From positions 1 through 51,844 of the forward strand of contig JAPPGK010000049.1 of NCBI GenBank assembly GCA_028821405.1: a stretch of 51,844 nt of DNA, in the 5' to 3' direction. Below the pieces are notes generated by a model. It saw only the letters and a program-made list of their open reading frames with translations, did not search any database and was not told the DNA's origin. The position numbers and the translations under genes are program-made. The number at the start of each line of letters is the position of its first letter. Positions within the stretch are counted from its first letter, which is position 1. The DNA is from Gammaproteobacteria bacterium (GTDB lineage: Bacteria > Pseudomonadota > Gammaproteobacteria > Pseudomonadales > Azotimanducaceae). This document shows, piece by piece, positions 35,718 to 46,437 of the stretch.

Positions 35718-35870
35718 GAGGGGCTTGTCCCGTCCCCTACGGCCCTTGTTGTACTTCCGGATGTTCCCTCGCCAGCTTGGTGGCAACCCACCATGGGAAG
35801 CCACGGGTTGCTCCAGTGGTGGGCGGGGCGATTTCGGACAACCGCACCCGCCAATGGCTGACATTTTCCG
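35715..35870. repeat. REP-like hairpins between lapA and the comEA-like gene
   Basis: Directly at the lapA stop an imperfect hairpin GTAGGAGGGGC..GTCCCCTAC (35715-35741) repeats the GTAGGGGC theme. Further on, GCAACCC and GGGTTGC, flanked by GGTGG/CCACC-type blocks (about 35785-35835), can form a second stem. No gene was seen in the 256-bp gap. Confidence 0.5.
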
Positions 35871-35973
35871 GTGGCAATTTCCTACGCCCAGCGTGGCTCA
35901 TGTCCGGCATCCATGCCGCCATCGCGCCGGTATCTTCGGACGTCCATTTCACATGGCAACTCAGGAGATACCC

Positions 35974-36282
35974 ATGGCTTCACTACGTACTTTGCTGGCT
36001 ATCCTGGCGATGGCTTTCACGGGGTTCGCGGCACTCGCGCAAGCGCCCGAACAGGTCAACATCAACACCGCCGATGCGGAGACCATCGCCCGCGTCCTGA
36101 ACGGCATCGGGCTCAAGAAGGCGGAGGCCATCGTGCGCCATCGCGAGACCCACGGCCGTTTCGACAGCGCCTCCGACCTGACTGCCGTCAAGGGCATCGG
36201 CGACGCCATCGTCAAAAAGAACGCCGACAAGATCCGGGTCAGCGACATGCCCGAAAAGCCGGATACGCCGGCCGTCGACTGA
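35974..36282 (+). CDS. ComEA-family helix-hairpin-helix protein
   Basis: 102 residues from ATG 35974, with AGGAG suitably placed upstream; ATG 35953 is a poorer choice. Signal peptide MASLRTLLAILAMAFTGFAALAQA, then one ComEA-type double HhH domain: VNINTADAETIARVLNGIG, KAEAIVRHRETHGRF, SDLTAVKGIGDAIVKKN. Such small exported proteins bind DNA in the periplasm and can take part in natural transformation. There are no competence genes nearby. Confidence 0.88.
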   Translation: MASLRTLLAILAMAFTGFAALAQAPEQVNINTADAETIARVLNGIGLKKAEAIVRHRETHGRFDSASDLTAVKGIGDAIVKKNADKIRVSDMPEKPDTPAVD

Positions 36283-36301
36283 CGGGAAAGGGCACTATCG
36301 G

Positions 36302-36340
36302 CGTAGGGGCGACCCTAACGCGCCCGCCAGGGCGCGCGGT
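36302..36340. repeat. GTAGGGGC REP-like repeat
   Basis: CGTAGGGGCGACCCTAACG is followed by a hairpin with arms CGCGCCC (36319-36325) and GGGCGCG (36330-36336). It lies between the convergent ends of the comEA-like gene and pmbA. The 176-bp gap 36283-36458 holds nothing else that I can name. Confidence 0.6.
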
Positions 36341-36458
36341 CCCCCGCGCCGAACTCGCCGACTGCCTGGACAACGGGACAGGACAATCATGGCGCCGGCG
36401 ACGCGTATTTCCAGCGAGTCCGCGCCCCCCGGGTTCGAAACTTGCGTGGAGCAAGCGC

Positions 36459-37820
36459 TCAGTTCGCGACGGTCATCTCCCGCACGAGAAGCGACCCTGA
36501 GCGGATGTTGCCGCGCCGGTCGATGTCGTCGCCGCAGGCCACGATGCCCTTGAAGACATCGTCGAGGTTCGCGGCGATGGTGACTTCGTCCACGGGATGG
36601 CTCGGTTCGCCGCCGGCGATCCAGACGCCACCGGCGCCGCGGGAGTAGTCACCCGTGACCAGGTTCACGCCCTGACCCATCAGGCTCGTGACCAGAAGGC
36701 CCGTGTCCATTTCCCGCATCAACTCCGCGACGGGCCGGACGTCGGCGACCACGTCCAGATTGAAGTACCCGCCCGCGTTGCCCGTCGTGGTCATTCCCAA
36801 TCGACGCCCGGAGTAGCTGTCCAGGATATAGCTCGCGACCACGCCCTTTTCGATGAACGACTTGGCGCGGGTTGCCACGCCATCGCCGTCGTAGGCAGCG
36901 CTGGCCAGACCCTTGGGCCGATGGGGTTCCTCCCGGAGGGTGATTCCGTCCGCTGCAACCTGCCGGTGCAGCGAGTCGACGAGATACGACTCGCGGCGGT
37001 AGAGCGCGCGACCGCCGATAGCCGACAACAGGTGTGAGATGAGCCCTGCGGCAACGGGTGGGGCGAAGAGCACCGGGTACGATCCGGTCTCCACGGGTCG
37101 GCAGCCGAGCCGGCCCACCGCCCGGCGTGCCGCCTCGCGACCGACCTCCACGGGATCTTCGAGATCCGCCGGGTCGCGGCTGACCGTGTACCAGTCCTCG
37201 GGCTTCATCCCATTGTCGTCGGCAGCGATCAGCGCGCAACTCGTCGAGTGACGCGTTCCCCAACCGGCTTCGAGGAAGCCGTGCGAATTCCCGTACACAT
37301 GGCAGCCCCTGCCGGTGGCGACCCGGGCACCCTCCGTGTTCACGATTCGATGGTCGAAGGCAAGGCCGGCAGCCTCGGCTTCCAGCGCCCGTTCGGTGGC
37401 CGACGACACGTCCACGTCCCAGGGGTGATGCAAATCGAGATCGGGCAACTCGCGCGCCATCAACGATGCCTCGGCGAGGCCGTTGCAGGAATCCTCCTCG
37501 GTGTACTTGGCTATGTTCAGCGCAGCTCGAACCGTCTCCCGGATCGCGTCCGGACCTGCGTCCGTCGTGCTGGCGTTGCCCTTGCGTGCCCCCATGTAGA
37601 CCGTGATGCCGAAGCCGCGGTCGTTGGTGAACTCAACGGTTTCCAGTTCTCCCCTGCGTACGGCGACGACCAGGCCGGTACTGTCCCCCGCAGCGACCTC
37701 CGCACCGGTCGCGCCTTGATGTCTCGCCTCGTCGAGAATGCGAGCCGCCAGATCCTTGAGGGACGCCGCAAGCTCCTCGGGGTTCAACGCGCCGGTGGCA
37801 TCCGACGGGAGGGTATTCAC
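36459..37820 (-). CDS. pmbA: Metalloprotease subunit PmbA/TldE
   Basis: 453 residues from GTG 37820, which overlaps the tldD stop (GTGA). PmbA-type features: [54 protein letters not shown], and the [12 protein letters not shown] region. PmbA is the partner of TldD in a cytosolic heterodimer known to cut peptides such as microcin B17 precursor and antitoxins; TldD holds the zinc site, PmbA does not. In Pseudomonas the two genes are close but separated; here they are coupled. Confidence 0.93.
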   Translation of the reverse strand: MNTLPSDATGALNPEELAASLKDLAARILDEARHQGATGAEVAAGDSTGLVVAVRRGELETVEFTNDRGFGITVYMGARKGNASTTDAGPDAIRETVRAALNIAKYTEEDSCNGLAEASLMARELPDLDLHHPWDVDVSSATERALEAEAAGLAFDHRIVNTEGARVATGRGCHVYGNSHGFLEAGWGTRHSTSCALIAADDNGMKPEDWYTVSRDPADLEDPVEVGREAARRAVGRLGCRPVETGSYPVLFAPPVAAGLISHLLSAIGGRALYRRESYLVDSLHRQVAADGITLREEPHRPKGLASAAYDGDGVATRAKSFIEKGVVASYILDSYSGRRLGMTTTGNAGGYFNLDVVADVRPVAELMREMDTGLLVTSLMGQGVNLVTGDYSRGAGGVWIAGGEPSHPVDEVTIAANLDDVFKGIVACGDDIDRRGNIRSGSLLVREMTVAN

Positions 37821-39265
37821 GCCCGGGTCCCACCCACGGTGATCTCGTCGATCTTCAGGCTCGGCTGACCGACCCCCACCGGGACGGTCTGTCCGTCCTT
37901 GCCGCAGATGCCCACGCCCGTATCGAGTTGGAAGTCGTTGCCCACCATGGACACCCGCTGCATGACCTCGGGGCCGTTGCCGATCAACGTCGCCCCCCGA
38001 ATGGGTGGGCCGATCCTGCCTCCTTCGATGAGATATGCCTCGGTGGCCGAGAAGACAAACTTGCCTGAGGTGATGTCCACCTGGCCGCCGCCGAAACTCA
38101 CGGCGTACACACCCTTGTCGACGCTCGCGATGATCTCGTCGGGCTCGCTGCTGCCCGCACACAGGAAGGTGTTGGTCATGCGCGGCATCGGCAGGTAGGC
38201 GTAGGACTGTCGACGACCGTTTCCGGTGCTCCGGGTACCCATGAGCCGCGCGTTGTGCTTGTCCTGCATGTAGCCGACGAGAACACCGTGCTCGATCAGG
38301 ACGGTACACTCACCCGGGGTTCCTTCGTCGTCCACGGAAAGCGATCCCCGTCGATCCGCCAGGGTTCCGTCATCGATCACCGTGCATAGCTCCGAGGCCA
38401 CCGTCTCGCCCATGCGGCCCGCGAACGCCGAGGTTCCCTTGCGGTTGAAATCCCCTTCCAGGCCGTGACCAACGGCCTCGTGGAGCAAAACGCCCGGCCA
38501 ACCCGGACCCAGTACGACCGGCATCGAACCCGCCGGGGCGTCGACCGCGTCGAGATTCACAAGCGCCATTCGCACGGCCTCGCGGGCATACCCTTCCGCC
38601 GCATCGGTGTTGAACAGCCAACCCGCGTCGAAGCGGCCGCCGCCGCCGCTCAACCCACGCTCCCTGCGACCGCCCTGTTCCGCGAGCACCATGACGTCGA
38701 AACGCGCCAATGGCCGGACATCGCCGCTCATGGTGCCGTCGGTGGCGACGACGAGATTGGTCTCCCAATCCAGGGCAACGCGAACGACCACCTCGCCAAC
38801 GCGGGGATCGAGGCTGCGAGCGTACGCATCAATCCTGCGCAGCAGGGCCACCTTTTCGTCTTCGCTCGCCGATGCCAGAGGGTCGACGTCCGCGTACCGC
38901 GGCAATGCACCTGCGCCGGTCAAGACACTCGTCGACTTCCCGTAGCCGGTTCGGGCGATGCTGCGGGCGGCTTCGGTCGCGTCCCGGAGGGCTGGCAGCG
39001 CGATGTCGTCCGCGTAGGCGAAGCCGGTCTTCTCGCCACTGACCGCGCGCACGCCAACACCACGGTCGACGCTGTACGCCCCGCTCTTCACCGTGCCGTC
39101 CTCCAACACCCAACCCTCGTGGCGGGCAAGTTGGAAGAAGAGCTCCCCTGTGTCGATGTCCGTCGCGGACAGGCGACCGAGCAGGCCCGTTACATCGTGC
39201 TCGACGATCTCCCCCGGCTCCCAGAGCGCACGACGGGCGGCAACGATCAAATCCGTCGAAGTCAC
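37817..39265 (-). CDS. tldD: Metalloprotease subunit TldD
   Basis: 482 residues, GTG start overlapping the yhdP stop (GTGA). The zinc motif [11 protein letters not shown] is intact (HExxxH), as are [25 protein letters not shown] and [22 protein letters not shown] near the C-terminus. It forms the active half of the TldD-TldE protease. The gene lies between yhdP and pmbA in a tightly overlapped leftward operon. Confidence 0.95.
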   Translation of the reverse strand: MTSTDLIVAARRALWEPGEIVEHDVTGLLGRLSATDIDTGELFFQLARHEGWVLEDGTVKSGAYSVDRGVGVRAVSGEKTGFAYADDIALPALRDATEAARSIARTGYGKSTSVLTGAGALPRYADVDPLASASEDEKVALLRRIDAYARSLDPRVGEVVVRVALDWETNLVVATDGTMSGDVRPLARFDVMVLAEQGGRRERGLSGGGGRFDAGWLFNTDAAEGYAREAVRMALVNLDAVDAPAGSMPVVLGPGWPGVLLHEAVGHGLEGDFNRKGTSAFAGRMGETVASELCTVIDDGTLADRRGSLSVDDEGTPGECTVLIEHGVLVGYMQDKHNARLMGTRSTGNGRRQSYAYLPMPRMTNTFLCAGSSEPDEIIASVDKGVYAVSFGGGQVDITSGKFVFSATEAYLIEGGRIGPPIRGATLIGNGPEVMQRVSMVGNDFQLDTGVGICGKDGQTVPVGVGQPSLKIDEITVGGTRA

Positions 39266-42200
39266 TCTAGTTCCCTTGAACGCGGCAAAGGGCTCTCACC
39301 CGAGTCAAGTTCCGATGCCGCATTATCACCATCATTCGTCGCGCCGGGGTGCTCTGCCAGGATATCCCCTTTCACCGACTCAGGAGAATCTGCGCCAGCG
39401 CGGTTCCCTCCCGCGCCGTCGGCGGGAGCGACGATGGGCTCGATCGTCGCGGCCAGCGTCGACGCGCTGCTTGTCGTCACCACCTGCGGGTCGTCGAAGG
39501 TACCGCTGACGCCAACGTCGACGCTCAAGAGTCGCTTGATCGGATCCTTGAGGACCTGCTGACCGAACAGGACACCCGCTGCGGCCAACGGGTTCGACGC
39601 CGCAAGGATGGCAACATACCAAGGCAGGCTGGCGTCCAGCGGCAACGTGACGACCATCGTGCTGTCCAACGTACCACTCGCGAAGTCAACGGTGCCTTCG
39701 ATCGCGAAATCCAGGCCGGTGCCCGAGATCTTCGCGGGCCCGTCGAATTGCGCACGCCCATCGCTCAGCGAGAGATCCGCAAGTGCACGGTCAAAGCTCA
39801 AACCTCGCCCAAACACATCGGTGAAGTCGAGGCTGATGCGCTTCACGATCGTGGAGAAGTTGATGAGGCTCATGATGCGCGCTGCCCCCGCACCCTGTTC
39901 GATGTCAAGGAACCGACCGTTGGCCAGATCCAGCGAGACCTTGCCGGAAAGGTTGGCGACTTCGAAGTCCAACGGCGAGCCGGGCCAGTGGACGCTTCCG
40001 GTCGCAGCGAAGCTCTCGGACTGCACGCTCGGCACGAAGTCCCACTGCGGCAACACTTCCCGGAGATCCCCCGCGGTGACCGACCCTTCGAAACGGGTGG
40101 TGCCGTCGCGACTCCAGACCACCGGGGCCGTGGCTTGGATCGCGAGTCCGCGCAACCCGGCGACGACGTCGCGCAACTCGATGCCATCAGGCACGGGTCG
40201 CAAGGCGAAGCTCCACGTGCCGTAGTCCTCCCCGCCCACATGGACCCGTCCCAGATCGACATCGGCGGCAATGAGCGTATCGATGATGCGGGGATCCAAA
40301 GGCTCCTTTTCGTCGGGGGGGCCGGCGGGCAGGTTGAGCTCCGGCAGGTTGAGCCGCCAAGGCCCATCCCCGGATCGCTCCAACGACCCATGCAAATCCC
40401 GCCCGGCCAGCGTCAAGCGGATCTCCCCGTCTTGGGCATGGCCGTCCACGCGTACGTCTGCGAGTTCCAGCGCATCGAGTTGGATGGTCCCGATGCGGAA
40501 GTCGCGCAGTTCCCAGCCGAAGCCCGCGCCATCGGCGTCCGCCGAACCGAACAGCGAGGCGATCAGCGATGAGTCGAGGACCGTGAGACCACCCGCGACC
40601 ACGACCCGGCCAAGTGAGGCGTCGGCCATCGGCACAGGTACGCCCATCCCCAATGCGGCGGCCAGTATTCCGTTGTCGTCGACATGCAGCCAGCCGCTCA
40701 GTTCGTCGTAGCGCGCCGAGACAGCAACGTAGTCGTCCAGGAATTGCAGCGAAACGGCCATGGCGCGGGCTTGATCGGGGACCTTATCCAAGGGTGCGGG
40801 CAGCATCGCCGAAACCCCCACCAGGTCGCTCTCGATACGAAGCTCGGCAGGATGGTCGAGCCCCGTAAAGGTTTCGAACACGGCATTGAAATCGAAACGC
40901 CCGTCCGCGATGCCCGGATTCGCCAAGTCCAACGCCCGGTAGGCATCGGCGACCGTCGCCGACCCTTCGGCCATGAAACGGATGGTGTTGTCGTCGGATT
41001 CGATGTCGATGCTGACCGGTGAGCCGAACAGTTCCCCCTTGAGAGTCTCGCTGGACAGGCTATGCGGCCACTCGTAGCTCACCCGATGATCCAAGGCTTC
41101 AAACCGCAACCCGAGGTCGACCAGGTCGATATCGGCCCCCTCGAGTTCGAAATCGAGGCGAAGATGCCGCAGCAGCGGCACGTCATCGCCCGCCGGCTTC
41201 AAGGGCATCGCCAGCTCGGCGGCGACCACAACGTCTCCGGCGCCCTTCCAGGTGTCGGAGAGAAACGGTAGCCCATCGCGCACGGGTGTAGTGCGTACAA
41301 AGCCAAGGAGCTGTTTCACATCCGCCCGGGATCGTAGACGCAGGGACACATCGCCTCCGGCGGACGGCAACTTGACATCCACATCGGCGACATCGAGGTC
41401 GAGCACCCTCGCGCTCCCGCGCAGGCTCGTGTTCGTCCCCTGGACGACCAGGTCGGCGTGGACACGGGTCGCCGTAGGCCAATCGGGGTGATAGTTGACA
41501 ACGCCGTCGACCACCCGGGCCGTCATTTCGAAGTGCTGGCTGGGCGCACTGCCCGCGCCGACGTTGCCCTGGAACAGCAACCGGCCATCCGCGAGGAAGC
41601 CGGCTCGCACGTTGCCTTGCAGCCATTCGCGAATCTCGGGCGCAAGGTTGAGCGGGACATATTCCTCCGCATGCGCCACGGCAATCCGATCAACCTCCGC
41701 GTCCGCCGTCACCTGAACCCCGCTGACCCCCGCACGACGGGACACGGCAATGTCTGCAACCGCACGAGTACCCCCACGGTCAAGCCAGATCTTCTGGCCT
41801 CGCAAACCGAAGTTCCCCGAGCCGAACGCGAAAGTGAGCGTTCCGCCGCCCCCTAGGTAGGTCTCGTCGGCTGCCACGAAGCCCGGCATGGCCAGGGCGA
41901 CGTCGTAGCTGTCGATATCCAAGCGTACGGCGCGGGTGTTGCCCCGGGCCACGAGGTCCACGTTTCTCGCCTGGGGCACACCTTGGTAGGCCTCGATCGA
42001 AGCATCTCGACCGCGGCACACGAAGGCGGCACCCTCGCCGTCGACGCGAATGAGAAGTCCGTCGATTCGTCCCCGCGGTGCCAAGTTGTGGAACCATCGC
42101 CCGATGCGATGGTCCGCCCCAACGGCTGTGGTCAACAGCGGTGCCGCCTCCTCCGCCAAGAACGGCGGCACCCAAAGGTCGATGAAGGCACCCTCGAGAT

Positions 42201-43092
42201 GCTCGGGAATGAAGAACCCGATGTCGCCGATTCGCAACGATCGTTCGCCGGCCGCTATCGACAACGACTCGATGCGGCCCCGATAGCCCCTGCGCTCGGA
42301 CCACGCGCCTAGTTTCGCGCTGAACATGCTTTCGTTACCCGGCGTTCCTATCCCCGTCACGTCTATGTCGGCACGGGCATGTCCGGTCCCTTCCGCGCGG
42401 CGTCGCCACTCCGCCGCCAGTGCCAACTCGAACCTCGGCAGACCGAGCATGCGATCCAACTCGCTCCCCAGCGAGAATGACTGGGCATCGACCGTGACAA
42501 CCCCCGGGCCGTTCTCGGTGATGTCTCCTTCCACCACCAGCGCACAACCCGTGCAATTCGGTTCCGACTGAGCCCTGATGGTGAATCGATGCCTTCCTGC
42601 CACGTTGATCAGCCATGACTCCAGGTAGAGCGCCGCCGTTCTGCGGCCCTCCCTCGCGAACACGCTGCCCCGGACCCAGACCTCGTCACTGTGTGCGAAC
42701 AGCGCCAACGCATCGAACGCCGGCCCGTCCGATGCGCCTTCCAAGCGCCAACCCGCCCCGGTTTTCTCGAAAGTCAGTCGGCCGTCCGCGATGGTCATGC
42801 GCCGTGCCACGACGCGGTTGCGTCCGAGGCTCTCGATCAGGTCCAGCTCGAAGTCGAAACCGAGCAACTCGTTCGAGGAAAGGCGCACGCGCGCGGCGAA
42901 GATGCCCGGGTTCAGACCCTGCCAACGCCCTTCGAGCCCTTGCACGACCAAGTCCGGACCGAACATGGCATTGATGGTGCCCTCGAAGCGCGACAGCTGG
43001 GAAAACAATGCCCGCCCGCCTAGCTGCAGCATGGCGAAGCAGACGGCGACGGCGGTCGCCACGACCAGCGTTGCCCTCGCGAATGACTTCAA
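39262..43092 (-). CDS. yhdP: YhdP-family AsmA-like lipid-transport protein
   Basis: 1276 residues, TTG start overlapping the rng stop (TTGA). One N-terminal membrane segment ([22 protein letters not shown]) anchors a very long beta-rich periplasmic part typical of DUF3971/AsmA-like proteins. Near the C-terminus it has [51 protein letters not shown], the YhdP tail signature. In E. coli YhdP, with TamB and YdbH, carries phospholipids to the outer membrane. The rng-yhdP-tldD order is widely conserved. Confidence 0.92.
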   Translation of the reverse strand: MKSFARATLVVATAVAVCFAMLQLGGRALFSQLSRFEGTINAMFGPDLVVQGLEGRWQGLNPGIFAARVRLSSNELLGFDFELDLIESLGRNRVVARRMTIADGRLTFEKTGAGWRLEGASDGPAFDALALFAHSDEVWVRGSVFAREGRRTAALYLESWLINVAGRHRFTIRAQSEPNCTGCALVVEGDITENGPGVVTVDAQSFSLGSELDRMLGLPRFELALAAEWRRRAEGTGHARADIDVTGIGTPGNESMFSAKLGAWSERRGYRGRIESLSIAAGERSLRIGDIGFFIPEHLEGAFIDLWVPPFLAEEAAPLLTTAVGADHRIGRWFHNLAPRGRIDGLLIRVDGEGAAFVCRGRDASIEAYQGVPQARNVDLVARGNTRAVRLDIDSYDVALAMPGFVAADETYLGGGGTLTFAFGSGNFGLRGQKIWLDRGGTRAVADIAVSRRAGVSGVQVTADAEVDRIAVAHAEEYVPLNLAPEIREWLQGNVRAGFLADGRLLFQGNVGAGSAPSQHFEMTARVVDGVVNYHPDWPTATRVHADLVVQGTNTSLRGSARVLDLDVADVDVKLPSAGGDVSLRLRSRADVKQLLGFVRTTPVRDGLPFLSDTWKGAGDVVVAAELAMPLKPAGDDVPLLRHLRLDFELEGADIDLVDLGLRFEALDHRVSYEWPHSLSSETLKGELFGSPVSIDIESDDNTIRFMAEGSATVADAYRALDLANPGIADGRFDFNAVFETFTGLDHPAELRIESDLVGVSAMLPAPLDKVPDQARAMAVSLQFLDDYVAVSARYDELSGWLHVDDNGILAAALGMGVPVPMADASLGRVVVAGGLTVLDSSLIASLFGSADADGAGFGWELRDFRIGTIQLDALELADVRVDGHAQDGEIRLTLAGRDLHGSLERSGDGPWRLNLPELNLPAGPPDEKEPLDPRIIDTLIAADVDLGRVHVGGEDYGTWSFALRPVPDGIELRDVVAGLRGLAIQATAPVVWSRDGTTRFEGSVTAGDLREVLPQWDFVPSVQSESFAATGSVHWPGSPLDFEVANLSGKVSLDLANGRFLDIEQGAGAARIMSLINFSTIVKRISLDFTDVFGRGLSFDRALADLSLSDGRAQFDGPAKISGTGLDFAIEGTVDFASGTLDSTMVVTLPLDASLPWYVAILAASNPLAAAGVLFGQQVLKDPIKRLLSVDVGVSGTFDDPQVVTTSSASTLAATIEPIVAPADGAGGNRAGADSPESVKGDILAEHPGATNDGDNAASELDSGESPLPRSRELE

Positions 43093-44603
43093 TGCAGCAC
43101 CAGATCGAACTGATCCGAGGCGTAGCCCGGTTCCACCTGCAGCCGGATTGGATGTTCGACATCTCGTTGCAACGCAGCGAGGTACGGGGCTTCTTCGTCG
43201 AGCAGGCGGTCGACCACTCGTTGACTCGCGCGCACGAGGTACTCCGATATCCCGTCGGCACTACCCGCGGCGCACTTCTGGAGTGCGCGGAAGATGTCGT
43301 AGCAGGCGCTTTGGGGAGATTTCGCCCACGCCCGCCCCGCACAGGCCTCGCAGGTGTCGCAGAGCTGCTGTTCGAGGCTTTCCCGGGTACGGCGGCGGCT
43401 GATCTCCACCAATCCCAGTTCCGAGAATCCCGAAGCCCGAAAACGCGCCGAATCGTCCGATGCCGCGTCGATCAGGGTAGCCATGACGGCGCGCCGGTGG
43501 TCATCGTCGGCCATGTCGATGAAATCCACGACGATGATGCCGCCGATGTTGCGCAGGCGGAGTTGGGCAGGAATCTCGCGCGCGGCCTCCAGGTTGGTCT
43601 TGAACGCCGTGGATTCCAGATCCAGCGAGTCCACGAAGCGCGCGCTGTTGACATCGATGGTGGCCATGGCTTCAGTCTGCTCGATCACCAGACACCCGCC
43701 GGACGGTAGCCGCACGCGGGTGTCGAGTGCTCGATCAATGGCCGCCTCCAGGCCGCGGGCCTCGAACAACGGCGTACGACCTTCATAGCCCCTGACCGTT
43801 TCTGCGAGTTCCGGAATGCCCCGTCTTATGTAGTCGGTCAGGCGCTGCAGGGTGCCGGGGTGGTTTACCACGATGGCCCGCGTCGAGGGCCCGGCCAGGT
43901 CGCGCACGATGCGGGTCGGAACCGGCAGCTCCTCGTGGACGAGGCAGCTGTTCGCGCGACGGGCGTCACTATCGGGGCCGGTCGGCGCATCCAACGTCCG
44001 GCAACTTTCGCCGTAACGGCGCGATACCCGTTTCCAAAGCCGTTCCAGGTCCTCGATCTCGGTCCGGACCTGGTCCTCGGTTGCCGACTGACATGCCGTG
44101 CGAGCGATGTACCCGTAGGATTGACCGAGACTCGATCGCACGCGTGCCACGAGTTCCTTGAGCCGACCCCGCTCGTCCTCGTCGACGATGCGCGCGGAGA
44201 CGCCGACATGGGCATCCCAAGGCAGCAGCACCACCGTACGCGCCGCCAATGCCAGATTCGTGGTGAGTCGCACACCCTTGCCGTTCAGTGGATCCTTGGC
44301 GACCTGGACCAGGAGGCTTTGGCCCGGCTTCACCAGTTTCACGATATCCGGTGGGGTGGTTCCCGGTTCGACCCGTACACCGTGAAAGTCGCGAACATGC
44401 AGGAAACCCGGTCGTCCCAAACCGATGTCGACGAATGCCGCCTGCACGCCGCCTACGACTCGCACGACCTTGCCCCGGTAGAGATTGCCCCGCAAGCTGG
44501 CCGCGGCCGGACGCTCGACATGGACCTCGCGCAGCGTCCCGTCGACAACCAAGGCGACCCGCGTCTCGAAGGGATTTACGTCGACGAGGATTTCTTCGGG
44601 CAT
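43089..44603 (-). CDS. rng: Ribonuclease G
   Basis: 504 residues from ATG 44603. An S1-like domain near residues 35-110 (GNLYRGKVVRVVGGVQAAFVDIGLGRPGFLHV) is followed by the RNase E/G catalytic region with metal aspartates in TIDVNSARF and IIVVDFIDM, then a Cys pair in the zinc-link area (CDTCEACAG). It processes rRNA 5' ends and degrades mRNA. The length matches RNase G (489 aa) and lacks the RNase E scaffold tail. A 263-bp gap with a repeat and a hairpin separates it from mreD, where maf is usually found. Confidence 0.94.
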   Translation of the reverse strand: MPEEILVDVNPFETRVALVVDGTLREVHVERPAAASLRGNLYRGKVVRVVGGVQAAFVDIGLGRPGFLHVRDFHGVRVEPGTTPPDIVKLVKPGQSLLVQVAKDPLNGKGVRLTTNLALAARTVVLLPWDAHVGVSARIVDEDERGRLKELVARVRSSLGQSYGYIARTACQSATEDQVRTEIEDLERLWKRVSRRYGESCRTLDAPTGPDSDARRANSCLVHEELPVPTRIVRDLAGPSTRAIVVNHPGTLQRLTDYIRRGIPELAETVRGYEGRTPLFEARGLEAAIDRALDTRVRLPSGGCLVIEQTEAMATIDVNSARFVDSLDLESTAFKTNLEAAREIPAQLRLRNIGGIIVVDFIDMADDDHRRAVMATLIDAASDDSARFRASGFSELGLVEISRRRTRESLEQQLCDTCEACAGRAWAKSPQSACYDIFRALQKCAAGSADGISEYLVRASQRVVDRLLDEEAPYLAALQRDVEHPIRLQVEPGYASDQFDLVLH

Positions 44604-44728
44604 GTTGGTGCCCCCCTTCGAGGCCGGCAGTCGCGAAGGCGAGCCACACTCGTTAAGCTGCCACCGCCGATCATAACGCCTACGCGCACAGCCCGCATTT
44701 GCCCGCATTTGGCCAAACGGTCGCGTTT

Positions 44729-44805
44729 GGGAGCGCCCCATAGCCGGCCCGGCGCTTCGCTAACGCTGTGCGCCGGGTGCGCCTACGGCCCAGCCACACC
44801 GACCT
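44729..44805. repeat. Dispersed ~80-bp repeat, copy 2
   Basis: Partner of 34775-34860, in the same direction, lacking a block of about seven bases after CGGCCCA. It overlaps the left edge of the 21-bp hairpin. It lies upstream of the rng start. Confidence 0.65.
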
Positions 44806-44861
44806 TCCATGGAACAAACGCCACGGTCGCAGGCTCCCTTTGGCGTTTGTTCCATGGAAGG
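44803..44861. repeat. Perfect 21-bp inverted repeat between rng and mreD
   Basis: Arms 44803-44823 and 44841-44861 are exact reverse complements with a 17-base loop. Each arm contains the palindrome TTCCATGGAA. It starts 6 bp after the mreD stop on the minus strand, so in RNA it would follow mreD; no U-tract follows, so it is not a textbook terminator. It could be a non-autonomous repeat element. Confidence 0.85.
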
Positions 44862-44866
44862 GCTGG

Positions 44867-45388
44867 CTACGATGCTGCCCCGAGTTGCCCCGACTCACCC
44901 CTGACATTGACACGCCTGGCCACATTCGTGAGCAGGATGGCGACAAGGGGATACACCAAGGCCGTCGTGAACATCGGACCGAAGACCGCCAAGGTCGACC
45001 ATTCGACGTCCAGGACGAACAGCGCCGATCGCTTCACCACCTGGACGACCGCGGCGATTCCCAACACCACCGCCATCTGCTGCAGGAAGGTGTACAAACT
45101 CAGTCGTTCCTCAAAGCGTCTGGCGACATAGGTTGCCAATGCCAGGCAGATGCCGGTCAACCCGAGGGGTCCGCCGACGAGCACGTCGAAGAACAGTCCG
45201 GCGATCCATGCCGACATCGGGCCAACCCGACTCGGTGCGGCCACGCCCCAGAAGAACATGACCGCCACCGCCCAGTCCGGACGCAGCCACGCGAGCCAAT
45301 CCGGTCCGAACGGCAATCGGACGACGGCGAGGACCATGGCGCAAACCAGGCTCGCGAGAATCAGCCAGCCGCCGTACAGCGGGTTCAA
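44867..45388 (-). CDS. mreD: Rod shape-determining protein MreD
   Basis: 173 residues, TTG start overlapping the mreC stop (TTGA). Five to six membrane segments, with the MreD patterns PDWAVAVMFFWGVAAPSRVGPMSAWIAGLFFDVLVGGPLGLTG. It is an inner-membrane part of the MreBCD elongasome. The neighbours mreC and mreB confirm the name. Confidence 0.93.
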   Translation of the reverse strand: MNPLYGGWLILASLVCAMVLAVVRLPFGPDWLAWLRPDWAVAVMFFWGVAAPSRVGPMSAWIAGLFFDVLVGGPLGLTGICLALATYVARRFEERLSLYTFLQQMAVVLGIAAVVQVVKRSALFVLDVEWSTLAVFGPMFTTALVYPLVAILLTNVARRVNVRGESGQLGAAS

Positions 45389-46263
45389 TCCGCGCTCTCC
45401 GCAGGTTCGATGTTGTCGGACTCCCCGGGTTCGTCGCCTTCGCGTTTGCCGAGGACCACCAGGACGTACCGAGACCTATCCAACGCAGCACTCGGCGTCC
45501 AACCCACCTGCGCATACTGCTGGGTGCGGTCCTTCACGACCTCGTTCACCACACCCACCGGGTAGCCGTAGGGAAAGCGGCGGCCGAGACCAGAACTCAC
45601 GAGGCGGTCTCCTTCCACGATGTCCGTGACCGAAGGGACGTACTGCACGAGGTGGGGACCCTTGCCACCGCCCGAGGCAATGGCGCGCACGTCTGAGCGC
45701 TCGACAACCACGGGCACGGAGTGGGCCGGATCGGTGATCAACAGGACACGACTGGTGATCAGCGTGGTCTCCGCGACCTGGCCGAACACTCCCGTGGAGT
45801 CGATGACGGGCTGGTCGATCGCCACACCGTCGGCGCTGCCCTTGTCGATGACGATCTCCTGCCGGGAAGGGTCCGGCAAGACCTCGATGAGTTCGGCGAT
45901 GAGCACATCGTCGGGCAATCGTGACCGCGAGTTGAAGAGTTCACGCAGACGGTCGTTCTCGATCTGGATGGCGGTGCTGCGCGCCGTTTCGATGTTGAGG
46001 CGCAGCAACTCGCGCCGCAGCTCGGCGTTGCGAGCCATCAGTTCGTCGCGGGTGGAAAAGAACTCCACGAGGAAGTCCTTGATCTTGTATGGCGCGTCGG
46101 CCACATACTGAACAGGGACCACCACGGTCCCGAGGACGGAGCGGACGGGCTGCAGCCAGCCAACGCCCGCCTTCTCGATCCCTAGCAGGACACACGATGC
46201 CAGCGTCAGTCCCACCAGTAGTGGACGAACCCCGGCTTGGCGTGCCCCGAACAACGACTCCAT
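45385..46263 (-). CDS. mreC: Rod shape-determining protein MreC
   Basis: 292 residues from an ATG. One N-terminal membrane segment (VGLTLASCVLLGIEKAG), a coiled coil (about 65-110), then the beta-rich core with DKGSADGVAIDQPVIDSTGVFGQV and VSSGLGRRFPYGYPVGVV. It links MreB to the cell-wall synthases in the periplasm. The 174-bp gap to mreB (46264-46437) holds a short CCAGC-GAA-GCTGG stem and no gene. Confidence 0.95.
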   Translation of the reverse strand: MESLFGARQAGVRPLLVGLTLASCVLLGIEKAGVGWLQPVRSVLGTVVVPVQYVADAPYKIKDFLVEFFSTRDELMARNAELRRELLRLNIETARSTAIQIENDRLRELFNSRSRLPDDVLIAELIEVLPDPSRQEIVIDKGSADGVAIDQPVIDSTGVFGQVAETTLITSRVLLITDPAHSVPVVVERSDVRAIASGGGKGPHLVQYVPSVTDIVEGDRLVSSGLGRRFPYGYPVGVVNEVVKDRTQQYAQVGWTPSAALDRSRYVLVVLGKREGDEPGESDNIEPAESAD

Positions 46264-46437
46264 GCAGCCCCCTGCCGATTATCGCTTCCGATGGCTCGCA
46301 ACCACGACAACGTAGCCGGATTCTAAGGAAAGTGGCCTAGGACTGGGATTAGGCATCGCCGCCAGCTTCGCTGGGCTGGTCCATATCGAAGAGTCCCGCC
46401 TATGCGTTCGCCCCGGATCCGAACGACGCCGGCCGGA

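Noticed and set aside
36459-38309. 616-codon frame that would fuse tldD C-terminus with pmbA
   Set aside because: Only the part from GTG 37820 has PmbA features; the upstream part is tldD in another frame.
44803-44861. Rho-independent terminator of mreD
   Set aside because: The stem is strong but no U-tract follows on the minus strand; kept as a repeat instead.
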